DNA of 64,000 bases, taken from assembly GCF_001423125.1 (NCBI RefSeq), contig NZ_LMNW01000012.1, positions 564,772 to 628,771 on the forward strand. The letters are read 5' to 3'. This DNA is from Duganella sp. Leaf126. GTDB taxonomy: Bacteria; Pseudomonadota; Gammaproteobacteria; Burkholderiales; Burkholderiaceae_D. How positions within the stretch are numbered: the first letter of the stretch is position 1; the number at the start of each line of letters is the position of its first letter. Under the pieces are notes generated by a model. The model did no database searches. It worked only from the letters and a program-made list of their open reading frames with translations, and was not told the origin of the DNA. Shown here in pieces: positions 1 through 8,534 of this stretch. Made by a program: the position numbers and the translations under genes.

Positions 1-126
1 AGCCGCCAGCCCGCCCCCATACCGCAGCAGAGGATTGAACCGATCATGTTCTTAAAACTGTATCCCGGCGCCGGCAAGGCCACGCCGAGCCGCCAGCGCG
101 CCACCCGTACCGCACCAGAGAATTGA
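1..126 (+). CDS. mshK: MSHA biogenesis protein MshK, C-terminal fragment (partial)
   Basis: Frame 1 is open from the window edge to a TGA at 124-126. The visible 41 residues contain FLKLYPG followed by a basic Ser/Arg-rich tail, which resembles the C-terminal end of MshK/GspC-like pilus proteins, where an L(K/R)LYPGVEK-type strand closes the domain. mshK normally sits directly before mshL, as here. MshK is a small inner-membrane/periplasmic assembly component of the MSHA type IV pilus. The last part of the frame lies in an imperfect direct repeat (1-51 and 88-138) and its stop is created by a one-base difference between the two copies. The product name depends mainly on context and the short LYPG motif. 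Confidence 0.55.
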   Translation, partial: SRQPAPIPQQRIEPIMFLKLYPGAGKATPSRQRATRTAPEN

Positions 127-138
127 ACCGATCATGTC
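1..138 (+). repeat. Imperfect direct repeat containing the mshL translation start
   Basis: Bases 1-51 and 88-138 are about 80% identical and both end in TTGAACCGATCATGT. The offset is 87 bp up to about position 30 and 88 bp after it, so one base was gained or lost. The second copy carries the mshL ATG at 134; the first carries an ATG at 46 that is in frame with the presumed mshK tail. Confidence 0.7.
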
Positions 139-1930
139 CAAGCACCTGTCCCTCGTCGTCTTGACCACGCTGCTACTGGCTGGCTGCCAGACGCCGCCCA
201 AGCGCGACACCTACAACCAGATCGGCGCCGAGGTCGATGACGCGCTCAAGGCCCGGCCGCCGGCGCCGACCCAGGCCGACGCTGTCGCCAGCGCGCTGCT
301 GCCGCCGGTGGCGCAGCTGGGCGCGCAGTTGCCGAAGGCGCGCGCGGTGCTCGACGAACGTTTCAACGTCTCGTTCAACAACGTGCCGGTGCAGCAGTTC
401 TACAATTCGATCGTCGCCGGCACCCGTTACAACATGCTGATCAATCCTGAAGTGACCGGCACCATCACGGCCAATCTCAAGGATGTCACGCTGTTCGAGG
501 CGCTCGAAGCGGTGCGCGAGCTGTACGGCTACGACTACAAGATCGACGGCACCCGCATCTATATCCGCCCGCTGACGATGCAGACTAAGATGTTCAAGGT
601 CAACTACCTGACGGCCAGCCGCAAGGGCGTATCGAGCCTGCGCGTGTCGTCGACATCGGTGGCCAACAGTGGGACCAGCAACAGCGGCAGCAGTAGCAAC
701 GGCAACAATGGCTATGACAATGCGGGGAGCAACGGCAACAACAGCGGGAATAACGGCAGCAACAACGACGGCAGCAACGGCAACAACGGCAACCGTGGTC
801 AGCGCGACGCCGCCGCCGTGCAGACCACGTCCGCCAGCGACTTCTGGCTGGAACTGAAAACCGCGCTCGACGCCATCGTCGACAGTGGCAAGGATGGCCG
901 CAGTGTGACCATCAGCCCGCAGTCGGGCGTGATCGTGATCCGCGCCATGCCCGACGAGCTGCGCAACGTCGACGAGTACCTGCGCGCGACCCAGGTCTCG
1001 GTGGACCGCCAGGTGATCCTGGAGGCCAAGATCCTCGAAGTGGAATTGAACAGCAACTTCCAGAGCGGCATCAACTGGGCCGCGTTCGGCAAGCTCAGCA
1101 CCAACAGCCGCATCGCTGCCGGCATGGTGCAGCCGGGCACCGCGCTGGCGCCGCTGGGCGCCAACAACGCCGGCGTGTCGGTCAACAACGGCAGCATTAC
1201 CGCCACACCGGGTTCGGCGCTGGGCGCCGCCAGCGACGCCATGGGCTCGCTGTTCGGGCTGGCTTTCCAGACCAGCAATTTTGCAGCGCTGATTTCCTTC
1301 CTCGAGGGGCAGGGCACCGTGCATGTGCTGTCGAGCCCGCGTATCGCCACCCTGAATAACCAGAAGGCGCTGCTCAAGATCGGCACCGACGAATTCTTCG
1401 TCACCGGCGTCAGCACCACCACCAATAGCAACACCAACGGCACCGGCGTCACCACGCCGAGCGTCACGCTGCAGCCATTCTTCTCGGGCGTGGTACTGGA
1501 CGTGACGCCGCAGATCGACGACGCCGGCAACATCATCCTGCACGTCCACCCGTCGGTGAGCCAGGTTTCGACCGTTAACAAGGCGGTCAACCTGGGCGTG
1601 GCGCTGGGCAGCCTGTCGCTGCCGCTGGCGTCGTCCTCGACGTCCGAGATGGACAGCATCGTGCGGGGCCAGAACGGGCAAGTGGTCGCGATCGGCGGCC
1701 TGATGCGGCAGTCGACCACCTCGGACCGTTCCGGCGTGCCAGGCATCGGCGGCTTGCCGGTGGTCGGCGCGCTGTTCCGCTCGTCCGAGGAGGTGGTGCA
1801 GAAGCGCGAGCTGGTGGTGCTGATCAAGCCGACCGTGATCGAATCGACGTCGGACTGGAACCACGACCTGCTCGACAGCAGCCGCCGCATCAAGGCGCTC
1901 GATCCGCACCGCGGCGAAGGGCGTCCGTGA
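134..1930 (+). CDS. mshL: MSHA pilus secretin MshL (outer-membrane lipoprotein)
   Basis: This 598-aa protein is the outer-membrane secretin through which the MSHA type IV pilus is extruded. A lipoprotein signal ends at LLLAGC (Cys18). A short N domain follows (about residues 75-150), then a Ser/Gly/Asn-rich low-complexity linker (about 178-225). The secretin core shows the typical LDVTPQIDDAGNI and VPGIGGLPVVGALF motifs and ends with a strand containing KRELVVLIKPTVI. The length fits the PilQ/MshL family. The ATG at 134 has only a weak GAG-type ribosome site. The stop overlaps the start region of the next gene, so mshL-mshM are translationally coupled. The Asn/Gly linker is longer than I would expect and may vary between strains. 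Confidence 0.93.
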   Translation: MSKHLSLVVLTTLLLAGCQTPPKRDTYNQIGAEVDDALKARPPAPTQADAVASALLPPVAQLGAQLPKARAVLDERFNVSFNNVPVQQFYNSIVAGTRYNMLINPEVTGTITANLKDVTLFEALEAVRELYGYDYKIDGTRIYIRPLTMQTKMFKVNYLTASRKGVSSLRVSSTSVANSGTSNSGSSSNGNNGYDNAGSNGNNSGNNGSNNDGSNGNNGNRGQRDAAAVQTTSASDFWLELKTALDAIVDSGKDGRSVTISPQSGVIVIRAMPDELRNVDEYLRATQVSVDRQVILEAKILEVELNSNFQSGINWAAFGKLSTNSRIAAGMVQPGTALAPLGANNAGVSVNNGSITATPGSALGAASDAMGSLFGLAFQTSNFAALISFLEGQGTVHVLSSPRIATLNNQKALLKIGTDEFFVTGVSTTTNSNTNGTGVTTPSVTLQPFFSGVVLDVTPQIDDAGNIILHVHPSVSQVSTVNKAVNLGVALGSLSLPLASSSTSEMDSIVRGQNGQVVAIGGLMRQSTTSDRSGVPGIGGLPVVGALFRSSEEVVQKRELVVLIKPTVIESTSDWNHDLLDSSRRIKALDPHRGEGRP

Positions 1931-2829
1931 CCATGTACGCCAGACACTTCGGCTTGCGTGAAGCCCCGTTCAACATCACGCCGGACACCAGTTATTTTTT
2001 CACCAGTCCGCATTCGCAGGAAGCGCTGAATACCTTGCTGGTGGCGGCGAAGAGCGGCGAAGGCTTCATCAAGATCACCGGCGAGGTGGGGACCGGCAAG
2101 ACCCTGCTGTGCCGTAAGTTCATCGCCACCATCGGCGCCGGTTTCGTGACCGCCTACATTCCGAATCCGCTGCTCGAGCCGCGTACGCTGATGCTGGCGC
2201 TGGCCGACGAACTCGAAATCGCGCTCGACCGCGACGTCGATCAGCACCAGCTGCTCAAATCGATCACGGCCCGCCTGATCGACCTGGCGCGGCAAAACCA
2301 GCAGGTCTTGCTGCTGCTCGACGAAGCGCAGGCGATTCCACTGGAAAGCCTGGAAGCGCTGCGCCTGCTGTCGAACCTGGAAACGGAAAAGCGCAAGCTG
2401 CTGCAGATCATCCTGTTCGGCCAGCCCGAACTCAATGTGCGGCTGCGGGACAATACGGTGCGCCAGCTGGCCCAGCGCATCACCTTCCACTACCACCTGG
2501 GACCGCTCAAGCGCGACGATCTCGACTACTACCTGGCGCACCGGCTGCGGGTGGCCGGCTACGATGGCAGCCGCCTGTTTACGCGCGGTGCGGTGGCGCG
2601 GCTGTACGGCGCCAGCGGCGGCATCCCGCGCCTGGTCAACATCATTGCCAACAAGGCGCTGATGGCGTGTTTCGGCGAGGGGCGCCAGCAGGTAACGCGG
2701 CGCCACGTGAGCCTGGCGGCGCGCGATACCGTGCCGCCGCGCGGCCAGGCGCGGCTGGGCTGGATCGCTGCGGGCCTCGGCGTGCTGGCGGCTGCGGCGG
2801 GCCTGACCTGGACCTTGACGGGGCGCTGA
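1927..2829 (+). CDS. mshM: MSHA biogenesis ATPase MshM (ExeA-like AAA)
   Basis: A 300-aa ExeA/GspA-type AAA ATPase. It begins with the family-typical YARHFGLREAPFNITPD segment, has a Walker A GEVGTGKT near residue 52, a Walker B LLLLDEAQ near 132, and ends with a C-terminal hydrophobic helix (about 277-297) that would anchor it in the inner membrane. ExeA-like proteins help place secretins in the cell wall, which suits its position after mshL. Two starts are possible: GTG at 1927, overlapping the mshL stop, or ATG at 1933. The gene is separated from mshN by only 3 bp. Confidence 0.9.
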   Translation: MTMYARHFGLREAPFNITPDTSYFFTSPHSQEALNTLLVAAKSGEGFIKITGEVGTGKTLLCRKFIATIGAGFVTAYIPNPLLEPRTLMLALADELEIALDRDVDQHQLLKSITARLIDLARQNQQVLLLLDEAQAIPLESLEALRLLSNLETEKRKLLQIILFGQPELNVRLRDNTVRQLAQRITFHYHLGPLKRDDLDYYLAHRLRVAGYDGSRLFTRGAVARLYGASGGIPRLVNIIANKALMACFGEGRQQVTRRHVSLAARDTVPPRGQARLGWIAAGLGVLAAAAGLTWTLTGR

Positions 2830-2832
2830 ACG

Positions 2833-4296
2833 ATGAGTCTGATCAACAAGATGCTGCAGGATCTCGATGCCCGTGGCGGCGCCCGCGAAGACGGTTTGCA
2901 GCAACGCGAACTGAAAGCGGTGCCGCCGCCCGAGCGCGAGCGGCGTCCGGCCCTGCTGGCGGCGGCCGGCATCGGCGCGGGCGTGGTGGCCGTGGCGGCA
3001 GTCGCCGGCTGGTATGGCTGGCGGGCCGCCCATGCGCCAGCAGCGCAGCCGGTGTCGGTGATGGCGGTGGCGACGCCGCTGGTGCCGGTGGCGGCGGCCG
3101 CTGGCGCCGGTGCGGTGGATGGCAACGGGCCTGCTGCGCCTGTCCAGCCACTGCGCGACGTCGAGGCTGAAGCGAAGACCGGCCCGGCAGTGAATGCCGA
3201 TGCCGCGGCGACAGCAGGTGCGACGCCCGTAACCGTGCCGCCACCGGACACGGCAGCGGCGGCACAGTTGCCCGCAGCATCGTCCGGCGCAGCGGCCGGC
3301 AACGGCCAGGGCAGAGCAGCTGCGGCCTCAGCAACGCCGGCTTCGGCAGTGGAACGATCGGCAAACGCAGCGACTGCAGTCGGCAACACCGCCGCGCCGC
3401 TCACGGCAGCGCCTGCCGTCGGCAACACCGCCACGCCGCGCACGGCACCGCCCGCCGTCGGCAATACTGCCACGCCGCGCACGGCAGCGCCTGCCGTAGG
3501 CAACACCGCCGCGCCGCGCACGGCAGCGCCTGCCGTCGGCAACACCGCCACGCCGCGCACGGCACCGCCCGCCGTCGGCAATACCGCCGCGCCGCGCACG
3601 GCAGCGCGTGCTGCCGGGCAGACCGGCACGGCACCGGCAGCCGCACGACCGCTGCGCCCGGGAAGTGACCATGGCGACCAAGGCGACGCTCCGGCCACTG
3701 CCAGAACCGAGTTGACACCGAAGCAGCTGGCGGAAAACACCTATCGCCGTGCCCTGGCAGCCTTGCAGGATGGCCGCGTCAGCACCGCCATGGCCGATCT
3801 CGACCGTGCGCTGGAAATCGATCCGCGCAATGATGCCGCACGCCAGACCTATGTGTCGCTGCTGCTGGAAAACCGCCGGCCTGACGACGCCGTGCGCCAG
3901 TTGCGTCTGGCGCTGGGCATCGACCCGCGCCAGCCCGGACTGGCCATGATCCTGGCGCGGCTGCAGCTCGAGCGCGGCGGCCCGGCACTGCAAACCCTGA
4001 TGACCAGCCTGCACTATGCGGGCGCCAACGCCGACTACCAGGGTTTCCTGGCCGGCGTGCTGCAACGCGAGCAGCGCCACGCCGAAGCGGTGCAGTACTA
4101 CCAGGCAGCGCTGAAACTGTCGCCGCTGAACGGCGTCTGGTGGATGGGGCTGGGCATCTCGCTGCAGGCCGCGCAGCGTCCGGCCGAAGCGCGCGAAGCG
4201 TTCACCCGGGCCCGCACCGGCAACGGCATCACGCCGGAACTGCTGGCGTTCATCGACCGCCGGCTCGACCAGTTGTCGCGTTCCGCACCACAGTGA
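2833..4296 (+). CDS. mshN: MSHA biogenesis protein MshN (TPR protein)
   Basis: A 487-aa inner-membrane protein starting with the family-typical MSLINKMLQDLDARGG. One transmembrane helix lies at about residues 36-58. A long Ala/Pro/Thr-rich periplasmic region follows and contains a 13-residue tandem repeat (about 182-259). The C-terminal half (about 300-480) consists of TPR repeats such as AMADLDRALEIDPRN and AVQYYQAALKLSPLNG. MshN acts with MshM in pilus assembly. Normally mshE and mshG would follow, but here the cluster stops and an unrelated PEP-CTERM gene comes next. Confidence 0.9.
   Translation: MSLINKMLQDLDARGGAREDGLQQRELKAVPPPERERRPALLAAAGIGAGVVAVAAVAGWYGWRAAHAPAAQPVSVMAVATPLVPVAAAAGAGAVDGNGPAAPVQPLRDVEAEAKTGPAVNADAAATAGATPVTVPPPDTAAAAQLPAASSGAAAGNGQGRAAAASATPASAVERSANAATAVGNTAAPLTAAPAVGNTATPRTAPPAVGNTATPRTAAPAVGNTAAPRTAAPAVGNTATPRTAPPAVGNTAAPRTAARAAGQTGTAPAAARPLRPGSDHGDQGDAPATARTELTPKQLAENTYRRALAALQDGRVSTAMADLDRALEIDPRNDAARQTYVSLLLENRRPDDAVRQLRLALGIDPRQPGLAMILARLQLERGGPALQTLMTSLHYAGANADYQGFLAGVLQREQRHAEAVQYYQAALKLSPLNGVWWMGLGISLQAAQRPAEAREAFTRARTGNGITPELLAFIDRRLDQLSRSAPQ
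3376..3609 (+). repeat. Six-unit 39-bp coding tandem repeat in mshN
   Basis: About six copies of a 39-bp unit encode variants of PAVGNTA(A/T)P(R/L)TA(A/P), differing at a few positions. The GTCGGCAA(C/T) word recurs every 39 bp from 3379. Because 39 is a multiple of three, copy-number change would lengthen or shorten the periplasmic spacer without breaking the frame. Confidence 0.9.
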
Positions 4297-4350
4297 GAGT
4301 GCCAGTCAAACAATAGGAGAGTTGGGTGATACCCATGGTCGTGCCTTAAT

Positions 4351-4383
4351 ATTAAGATCGTGATGATTATTTTAAGATAGTGT
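4351..4383 (+). promoter_or_regulatory. Direct-repeat regulator site upstream of the PEP-CTERM gene
   Basis: Two copies of the motif ATTAAGATCGTGA / TTTAAGATAGTGT start at 4351 and 4371, exactly 20 bp apart (two helical turns), the geometry used by AraC-family dimers. The 11-mer ATTAAGATCGT recurs on the minus strand at 8403-8413 in the promoter of the nearby AraC-type gene. Assignment as its binding site is inference. Confidence 0.45.
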
Positions 4384-4411
4384 CACGAAACATTTACCAT
4401 TGAGGCTGAGC

Positions 4412-7126
4412 ATGAAACAATTCTCTTCCCGGCAGGTGCTGACCGCCGGCCTGACGCCCCTGCTGCTGTCGCTGGCGGTGACCAATGCCTACGCGGCCGA
4501 CGTGGTCCGTACCGGTACCGCCGGCCGGCAGGGCGCCGACGCCACGACGCCCGGTGCAGCCGGCGGCGTCGGTACCGGCGGCCAGTCGCTGACCATCAAT
4601 CCCGGCAATGCCGGCGCCGTGTACAACCGCCTGAGCGTTACCGGCGGGCGCGGTGGCGATGGCGGCATGGGCGGTCCCGGGTCGGATGAATTCGGCAACG
4701 GCAGCGGCACCGGCGGCAGCGGCGGAAGGGGCGGCAACGCCAGCGCCACCACGCTGGACCTGACCGGTTACGCCGGCGCCAGCGCGCTCGGCGGCGACGG
4801 CGGCCATGCCGGCAGCTCGCCCGGCTATTTCAACTTCACGCCTGCCAATCCGGCCTACGGCAACGGCGGCAGCGGCGGCGCCGCCGTCAGCAGTGCGCGC
4901 ACGTCGGCGGTCGGCAACGCCACCGCGCTGGCCGAGGCCACGGGCGGTATCGGCGGCAATGCCAACGGCGGTGCCGGCGGCTACGCGGGCGTCGGCGGTG
5001 CGGCCAGCGCTGCCGCCAGTGCCAGCTCGCTGACCGGCAATGTCGGTGCCTCGGCAGTCGCTACCGGCGGCGCCGGCGGTAACGGCACCGATGTGGCCTG
5101 GCGGGGCGGGCGCGGCGGCAACGCCACGCTGACCAATGCAGTGCGCGGGACGACCGTCGGCGGTACCGTCACGCTGAGCCAGCGCGCCACCGGCGGCCAG
5201 GGTGGCAATGATGCCGTCAGCACGATCCCGCCCTACCAGGAGCTGACCGGCGATGTCCGTGGCGGTCGCGCGGTGTCCACCCTGGTACTGGACGACGCCG
5301 GCGCCAGTGCGCTCACGCTCGACATCGCCAGCATCGGCGGCGCCGGCGGTACCCCGACCTCGTTTGCCGGTGTCTCGAACGGCGACGGCGGCGCCGCCAC
5401 CAGCAGCCTGACCCTGACTTCGGCGCGCAGCGGTTCCCGCATCGACGTCCTGGTGAGCGCGGTGGGCGGCGCCGGCGGCGAAAGCTACCAGGTGGCGGGC
5501 AGGGGCGGCAGCGCCAATGCCAGCGCCGACCTGCGCGGCGCGGCAGTCGGCGGCCGCGTTGCCGCCACCGGCGGGTATGGCGATATCGGCGGCAACGCCA
5601 CGGCCTCGCTGCGCGCGAGCGGCAGCGGCGTGGTGCGCGGCACGGCCGAAGCGGCTGGCGGCGCCGGCATCGATTACCGTTCGTCGCGCAGCTACGGCGC
5701 CGGCTCGGCCACCCTGATGTTGTCCGGCGACGGCGCCGAGGGCGCAAGCCTGAGCAGCGGCGGGTCCGCCACCAGCAATACTTCGGTGACGGGCACCGGC
5801 GCCCTGGCGGTCGATGTGCAGGCGCAGGCCACGGCCAGCGGCAATAACGGCCCGCGCTATGGTGCGGCCGTCGCCAACACGGTCGTCAACACCGTGCGCG
5901 CCGGCGTGGCGGCCGGCACGGCAGCCGTGCGCGCCGTCTCGGTGGCGCTTGGTGGCGATCATGTCGAGACGGCCACCGCCACGACCGACGTCCGGGCTGC
6001 CGGCGACATCTTCGCCAGCAGCAAGGCCAGCGGCGGCTCGGACTCGTTCGAGCACGCCGATTCGCACAGCGGCGACAGCGTCGCCATGAGCCGGGCCATC
6101 ACCAGCGGCGCCCACAACGTCAACGTCACCGCCACTGCGCTCAGCAATATCGGCAATCCCGGCGGTGATCGTGCCTTCCTCGGCAATGCCACGGCCGGCA
6201 GCTACGGCCGCTCCGGCAGCGGCGTCGTCGAGAGCGTGGCCGTGGCGCGCGGCGGCTATTACGGCTACGCGTTCGACAACGGCCAACTCAGCCATGCCAA
6301 CGCGTCGGCCACCGCAGTGACGACCCGTGCCGGCGGCGTCAGCCTGGCGCGCGCCGAGGGCGAAGGCCTGGTCATGAACGTCACGGCCACGGCCCAGGGC
6401 ATCGGTGCAGCCGGCGGCGCGATGACGTTTGCCGCCGGCGCCCGCAGCAGTTTCGGCAATGCGGCGCAGGCCTCGGCCTCGAACCGGTTCCGCACCAGTG
6501 CGTTCGACCTGCCGCAGCTGGCGGCCGTCTCCACCATGTCGGCCCACGTGGGCGCCGGCCCCGCGGACGCAGCAGCATTGGGCCTGGGCGCCAACGTGGC
6601 GGCCGCCGTGCCGAACGTGCTTGGCACCGGCGTGCACGCGGCCGGCGTCGAGGCGCTGATCGATACCTCGCCAGCCGTGCTGACCACGTCCGGCGAATTC
6701 AGCTTCGCCACCGACACCGCGCAGCGCCTGCTGCTCGGCTTCGTGTCATCGACCTTCGTCGGCAGCGGCTTCGACGCGCTCGACCTCACCATCAGCAACA
6801 ATGGCGTGACCTTGCTGTCGCAAAGTTTCACCACGCTGGCCGCCGCCAACCTGTACTTCAACGACCACGTGGTAGACCTGGGCCTGTTCGGCGCCGGCAA
6901 CCAGCACCTGGTGATCAGCTCGTCGATGACCTACGCCCAGCAGGGCGCCTACGCCTTCAATTACGTGCTCGGGGGCGGCGCCGCCTTCCGCACCTCGGCG
7001 CTGGGCGTGCCCATGCTCGACACCGTGTCGGCCGTACCGGAACCATCGGCCTGGCTGATGATGAGCCTGGGCATGGGTGGCATGCTGCTGGTGGCGCGCC
7101 GCCGCAAGGCAGCGCCGGGCGCCTGA
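4412..7126 (+). CDS. Glycine/alanine-rich PEP-CTERM sorting domain exported protein
   Basis: A 904-aa secreted protein. The ATG at 4412 follows a GAGG ribosome site and opens a signal peptide of about 30 residues ending near AYAAD. Most of the protein is extremely rich in Gly, Ala, Ser, Thr and Asn, with GGxGG clusters (for example GGSGGRGGNAS) reminiscent of repeat-rich surface proteins. About residues 750-860 look more globular. The C-terminus is a clear PEP-CTERM signal: VPEPSAWL, a hydrophobic helix, then RRRK. Such proteins are processed by exosortase and released to the surface or extracellular matrix; no exosortase is present in this window. It replaces the expected mshE/mshG after mshN. 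Its molecular function is unknown; a matrix or adhesion role is inference. Confidence 0.85.
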   Translation: MKQFSSRQVLTAGLTPLLLSLAVTNAYAADVVRTGTAGRQGADATTPGAAGGVGTGGQSLTINPGNAGAVYNRLSVTGGRGGDGGMGGPGSDEFGNGSGTGGSGGRGGNASATTLDLTGYAGASALGGDGGHAGSSPGYFNFTPANPAYGNGGSGGAAVSSARTSAVGNATALAEATGGIGGNANGGAGGYAGVGGAASAAASASSLTGNVGASAVATGGAGGNGTDVAWRGGRGGNATLTNAVRGTTVGGTVTLSQRATGGQGGNDAVSTIPPYQELTGDVRGGRAVSTLVLDDAGASALTLDIASIGGAGGTPTSFAGVSNGDGGAATSSLTLTSARSGSRIDVLVSAVGGAGGESYQVAGRGGSANASADLRGAAVGGRVAATGGYGDIGGNATASLRASGSGVVRGTAEAAGGAGIDYRSSRSYGAGSATLMLSGDGAEGASLSSGGSATSNTSVTGTGALAVDVQAQATASGNNGPRYGAAVANTVVNTVRAGVAAGTAAVRAVSVALGGDHVETATATTDVRAAGDIFASSKASGGSDSFEHADSHSGDSVAMSRAITSGAHNVNVTATALSNIGNPGGDRAFLGNATAGSYGRSGSGVVESVAVARGGYYGYAFDNGQLSHANASATAVTTRAGGVSLARAEGEGLVMNVTATAQGIGAAGGAMTFAAGARSSFGNAAQASASNRFRTSAFDLPQLAAVSTMSAHVGAGPADAAALGLGANVAAAVPNVLGTGVHAAGVEALIDTSPAVLTTSGEFSFATDTAQRLLLGFVSSTFVGSGFDALDLTISNNGVTLLSQSFTTLAAANLYFNDHVVDLGLFGAGNQHLVISSSMTYAQQGAYAFNYVLGGGAAFRTSALGVPMLDTVSAVPEPSAWLMMSLGMGGMLLVARRRKAAPGA

Positions 7127-7326
7127 CGCCAGGCGGCGGCGCCGACCGAGCGTGGCGGCGCCCGCTGGCAGCGCGATTCCAGCGCGATTGCCAGCGCAAT
7201 CGGCTGCCGGTGCGAAAGACTGCCTGGCTGGCCGCCAGCCGTCCGATCGAAGGCGCCGTCGAGCAGCCGTCTGATCGCCTGCCCGGTTACCGGTTCGGCT
7301 GCCTGATCGGCAATGCTCTCGTCCGG

Positions 7327-8346
7327 TCATCCGGCGCGCTGCCGAACCGCCTGGTCGGCAGTGCTGTCGGCGGCCCGCGCGGCGACCTTGCGGGACGAGG
7401 CGCTTGCTGCCTGAACCGGGGCCGGGTCGGCGGGCGGTGCTGCGCCGGCGCGCCAGGCGCTTGGCGTCATGCCGAAATGGTTGCGGTAGGCGCGGGAAAA
7501 GTGTGCCGGGTGGCTGAAGCCGAACTGGTAGGCGATCTGGCTGATCGGCTGACCGCTGCAGGCCGGATCGCGCAAGGCCAGATGGCACAGTTGCAGGCGC
7601 GTGTCCCACAGCCAGGTGCTGAAGCTTTGCGCCTCGCCCGCAAACAGGCGGTGGATGTGGGCAGCCGAGATGCCCAGTGCTTCGACCAGTTCGTTGATCG
7701 ACAGCCCGCTGTCGCCGATGTGCCTGAGGGCATACTGGCGGATGCGGGCCAGGTGATACTGGCCGAGGCGCGGGCGCTGCTGCGGCCCCGTGACGGCCAG
7801 ACCGAGTGCGCACGCGGCCAGCGTCTGCCGCAGGGCTTCGGCTGCGTGCAGCGCCGCCGCCTGCGGCAAGCCCGCATAGTCGGTGGCGGCATGACACGCG
7901 ACCATCGCCGTCAGCAACGCCACCTGCGGCTTGCGCACGGTGAGCACGGCACCGAGCAGCGTATCGATCGGCGGACACAGGCTGCGCATGGCGGCAGCAG
8001 GGATGCGCGCGACGCTGACCTCGAACGGCGCGTCGAAATCGAGCCGGTAGGGCTGGCTCGCATCGTGCAGCACCACATCGCCTGCCGCCAGCCGTATCGT
8101 GCCGCCGTGCTGGGCCAGCACTGCGCTGCCGCGCTGCTGCCACAGCAGCAACAGGTGTTGCGCCTTGCTGTTACCACTCCACGCAATATCGCGCTGCACG
8201 CTGTGGTGCGCCGCCGCGGCCTGCGACAGCGTCACGGCGCCCAGGGCCTGGCTGCTGTGGGTGCCGGGAAAATCGTCGAGCGTATCCATGTCGAACCAGG
8301 GAGCGGGACGTCGGGTCGCAGCGCGGGCAGCCAGGGAGGAAGGCAT
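7327..8346 (-). CDS. AraC family transcriptional regulator
   Basis: A 339-aa regulator with an N-terminal AraC-type sensing domain (cupin-like region, about residues 25-200, with GDVVLHDASQPYRLDF) and a C-terminal double helix-turn-helix (about 215-315). The latter shows the family pattern SINELVEALGISAAHIHRLF and ISQIAYQFGFSHPAHFSRAYR followed by FGMTPSAWRAG. A low-complexity Ala/Pro/Ser tail of about 25 residues follows. It is transcribed towards the PEP-CTERM gene. Its own promoter region holds the same 11-mer as that gene's upstream region, so it may control both. The 200 bp between the two genes hold no gene that I can see. The start could also be an internal Met (MDTLDDFPG). Confidence 0.88.
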   Translation of the reverse strand: MPSSLAARAATRRPAPWFDMDTLDDFPGTHSSQALGAVTLSQAAAAHHSVQRDIAWSGNSKAQHLLLLWQQRGSAVLAQHGGTIRLAAGDVVLHDASQPYRLDFDAPFEVSVARIPAAAMRSLCPPIDTLLGAVLTVRKPQVALLTAMVACHAATDYAGLPQAAALHAAEALRQTLAACALGLAVTGPQQRPRLGQYHLARIRQYALRHIGDSGLSINELVEALGISAAHIHRLFAGEAQSFSTWLWDTRLQLCHLALRDPACSGQPISQIAYQFGFSHPAHFSRAYRNHFGMTPSAWRAGAAPPADPAPVQAASASSRKVAARAADSTADQAVRQRAG

Positions 8347-8396
8347 GGTCTATCGGGTGTGAGAGATGGAATCGAGCGATGCGAAACACTGCGGAC

Positions 8397-8425
8397 ATTA
8401 TAACGATCTTAATTAACTTAATATC
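8397..8425 (-). promoter_or_regulatory. Promoter of the AraC-type gene with putative autoregulatory motif
   Basis: A minus-strand -10 hexamer TATAAT lies at 8402-8397 about 50 bp before the AraC start. Immediately upstream (8413-8403) is ATTAAGATCGT, shared with the PEP-CTERM upstream region, and a second TTAAG core occurs about 11 bp further up. No good -35 is visible at the right spacing, which would fit activator dependence. Confidence 0.4.
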
Positions 8426-8534
8426 CGGACAATCAAAATAAATCGTTGCCCGGTCCGCGCGCTTCCTTGAGAGCACACCACGTGGGGCAGCGCTGCCGGC
8501 GGCGCCGGCGCCCGAAGCTTGTGCAGAGGTTGCG

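Noticed and set aside
4394..6637. 747-residue minus-strand frame inside the PEP-CTERM gene
   Set aside because: Its Ala/Gly/Arg-rich product mirrors the repetitive plus-strand gene and has no domain or start signal.
4500..6700. GGC-rich repeats as a CRISPR or satellite array
   Set aside because: The pattern follows codon use for Gly/Ala in an intact reading frame, with no regular spacer length.
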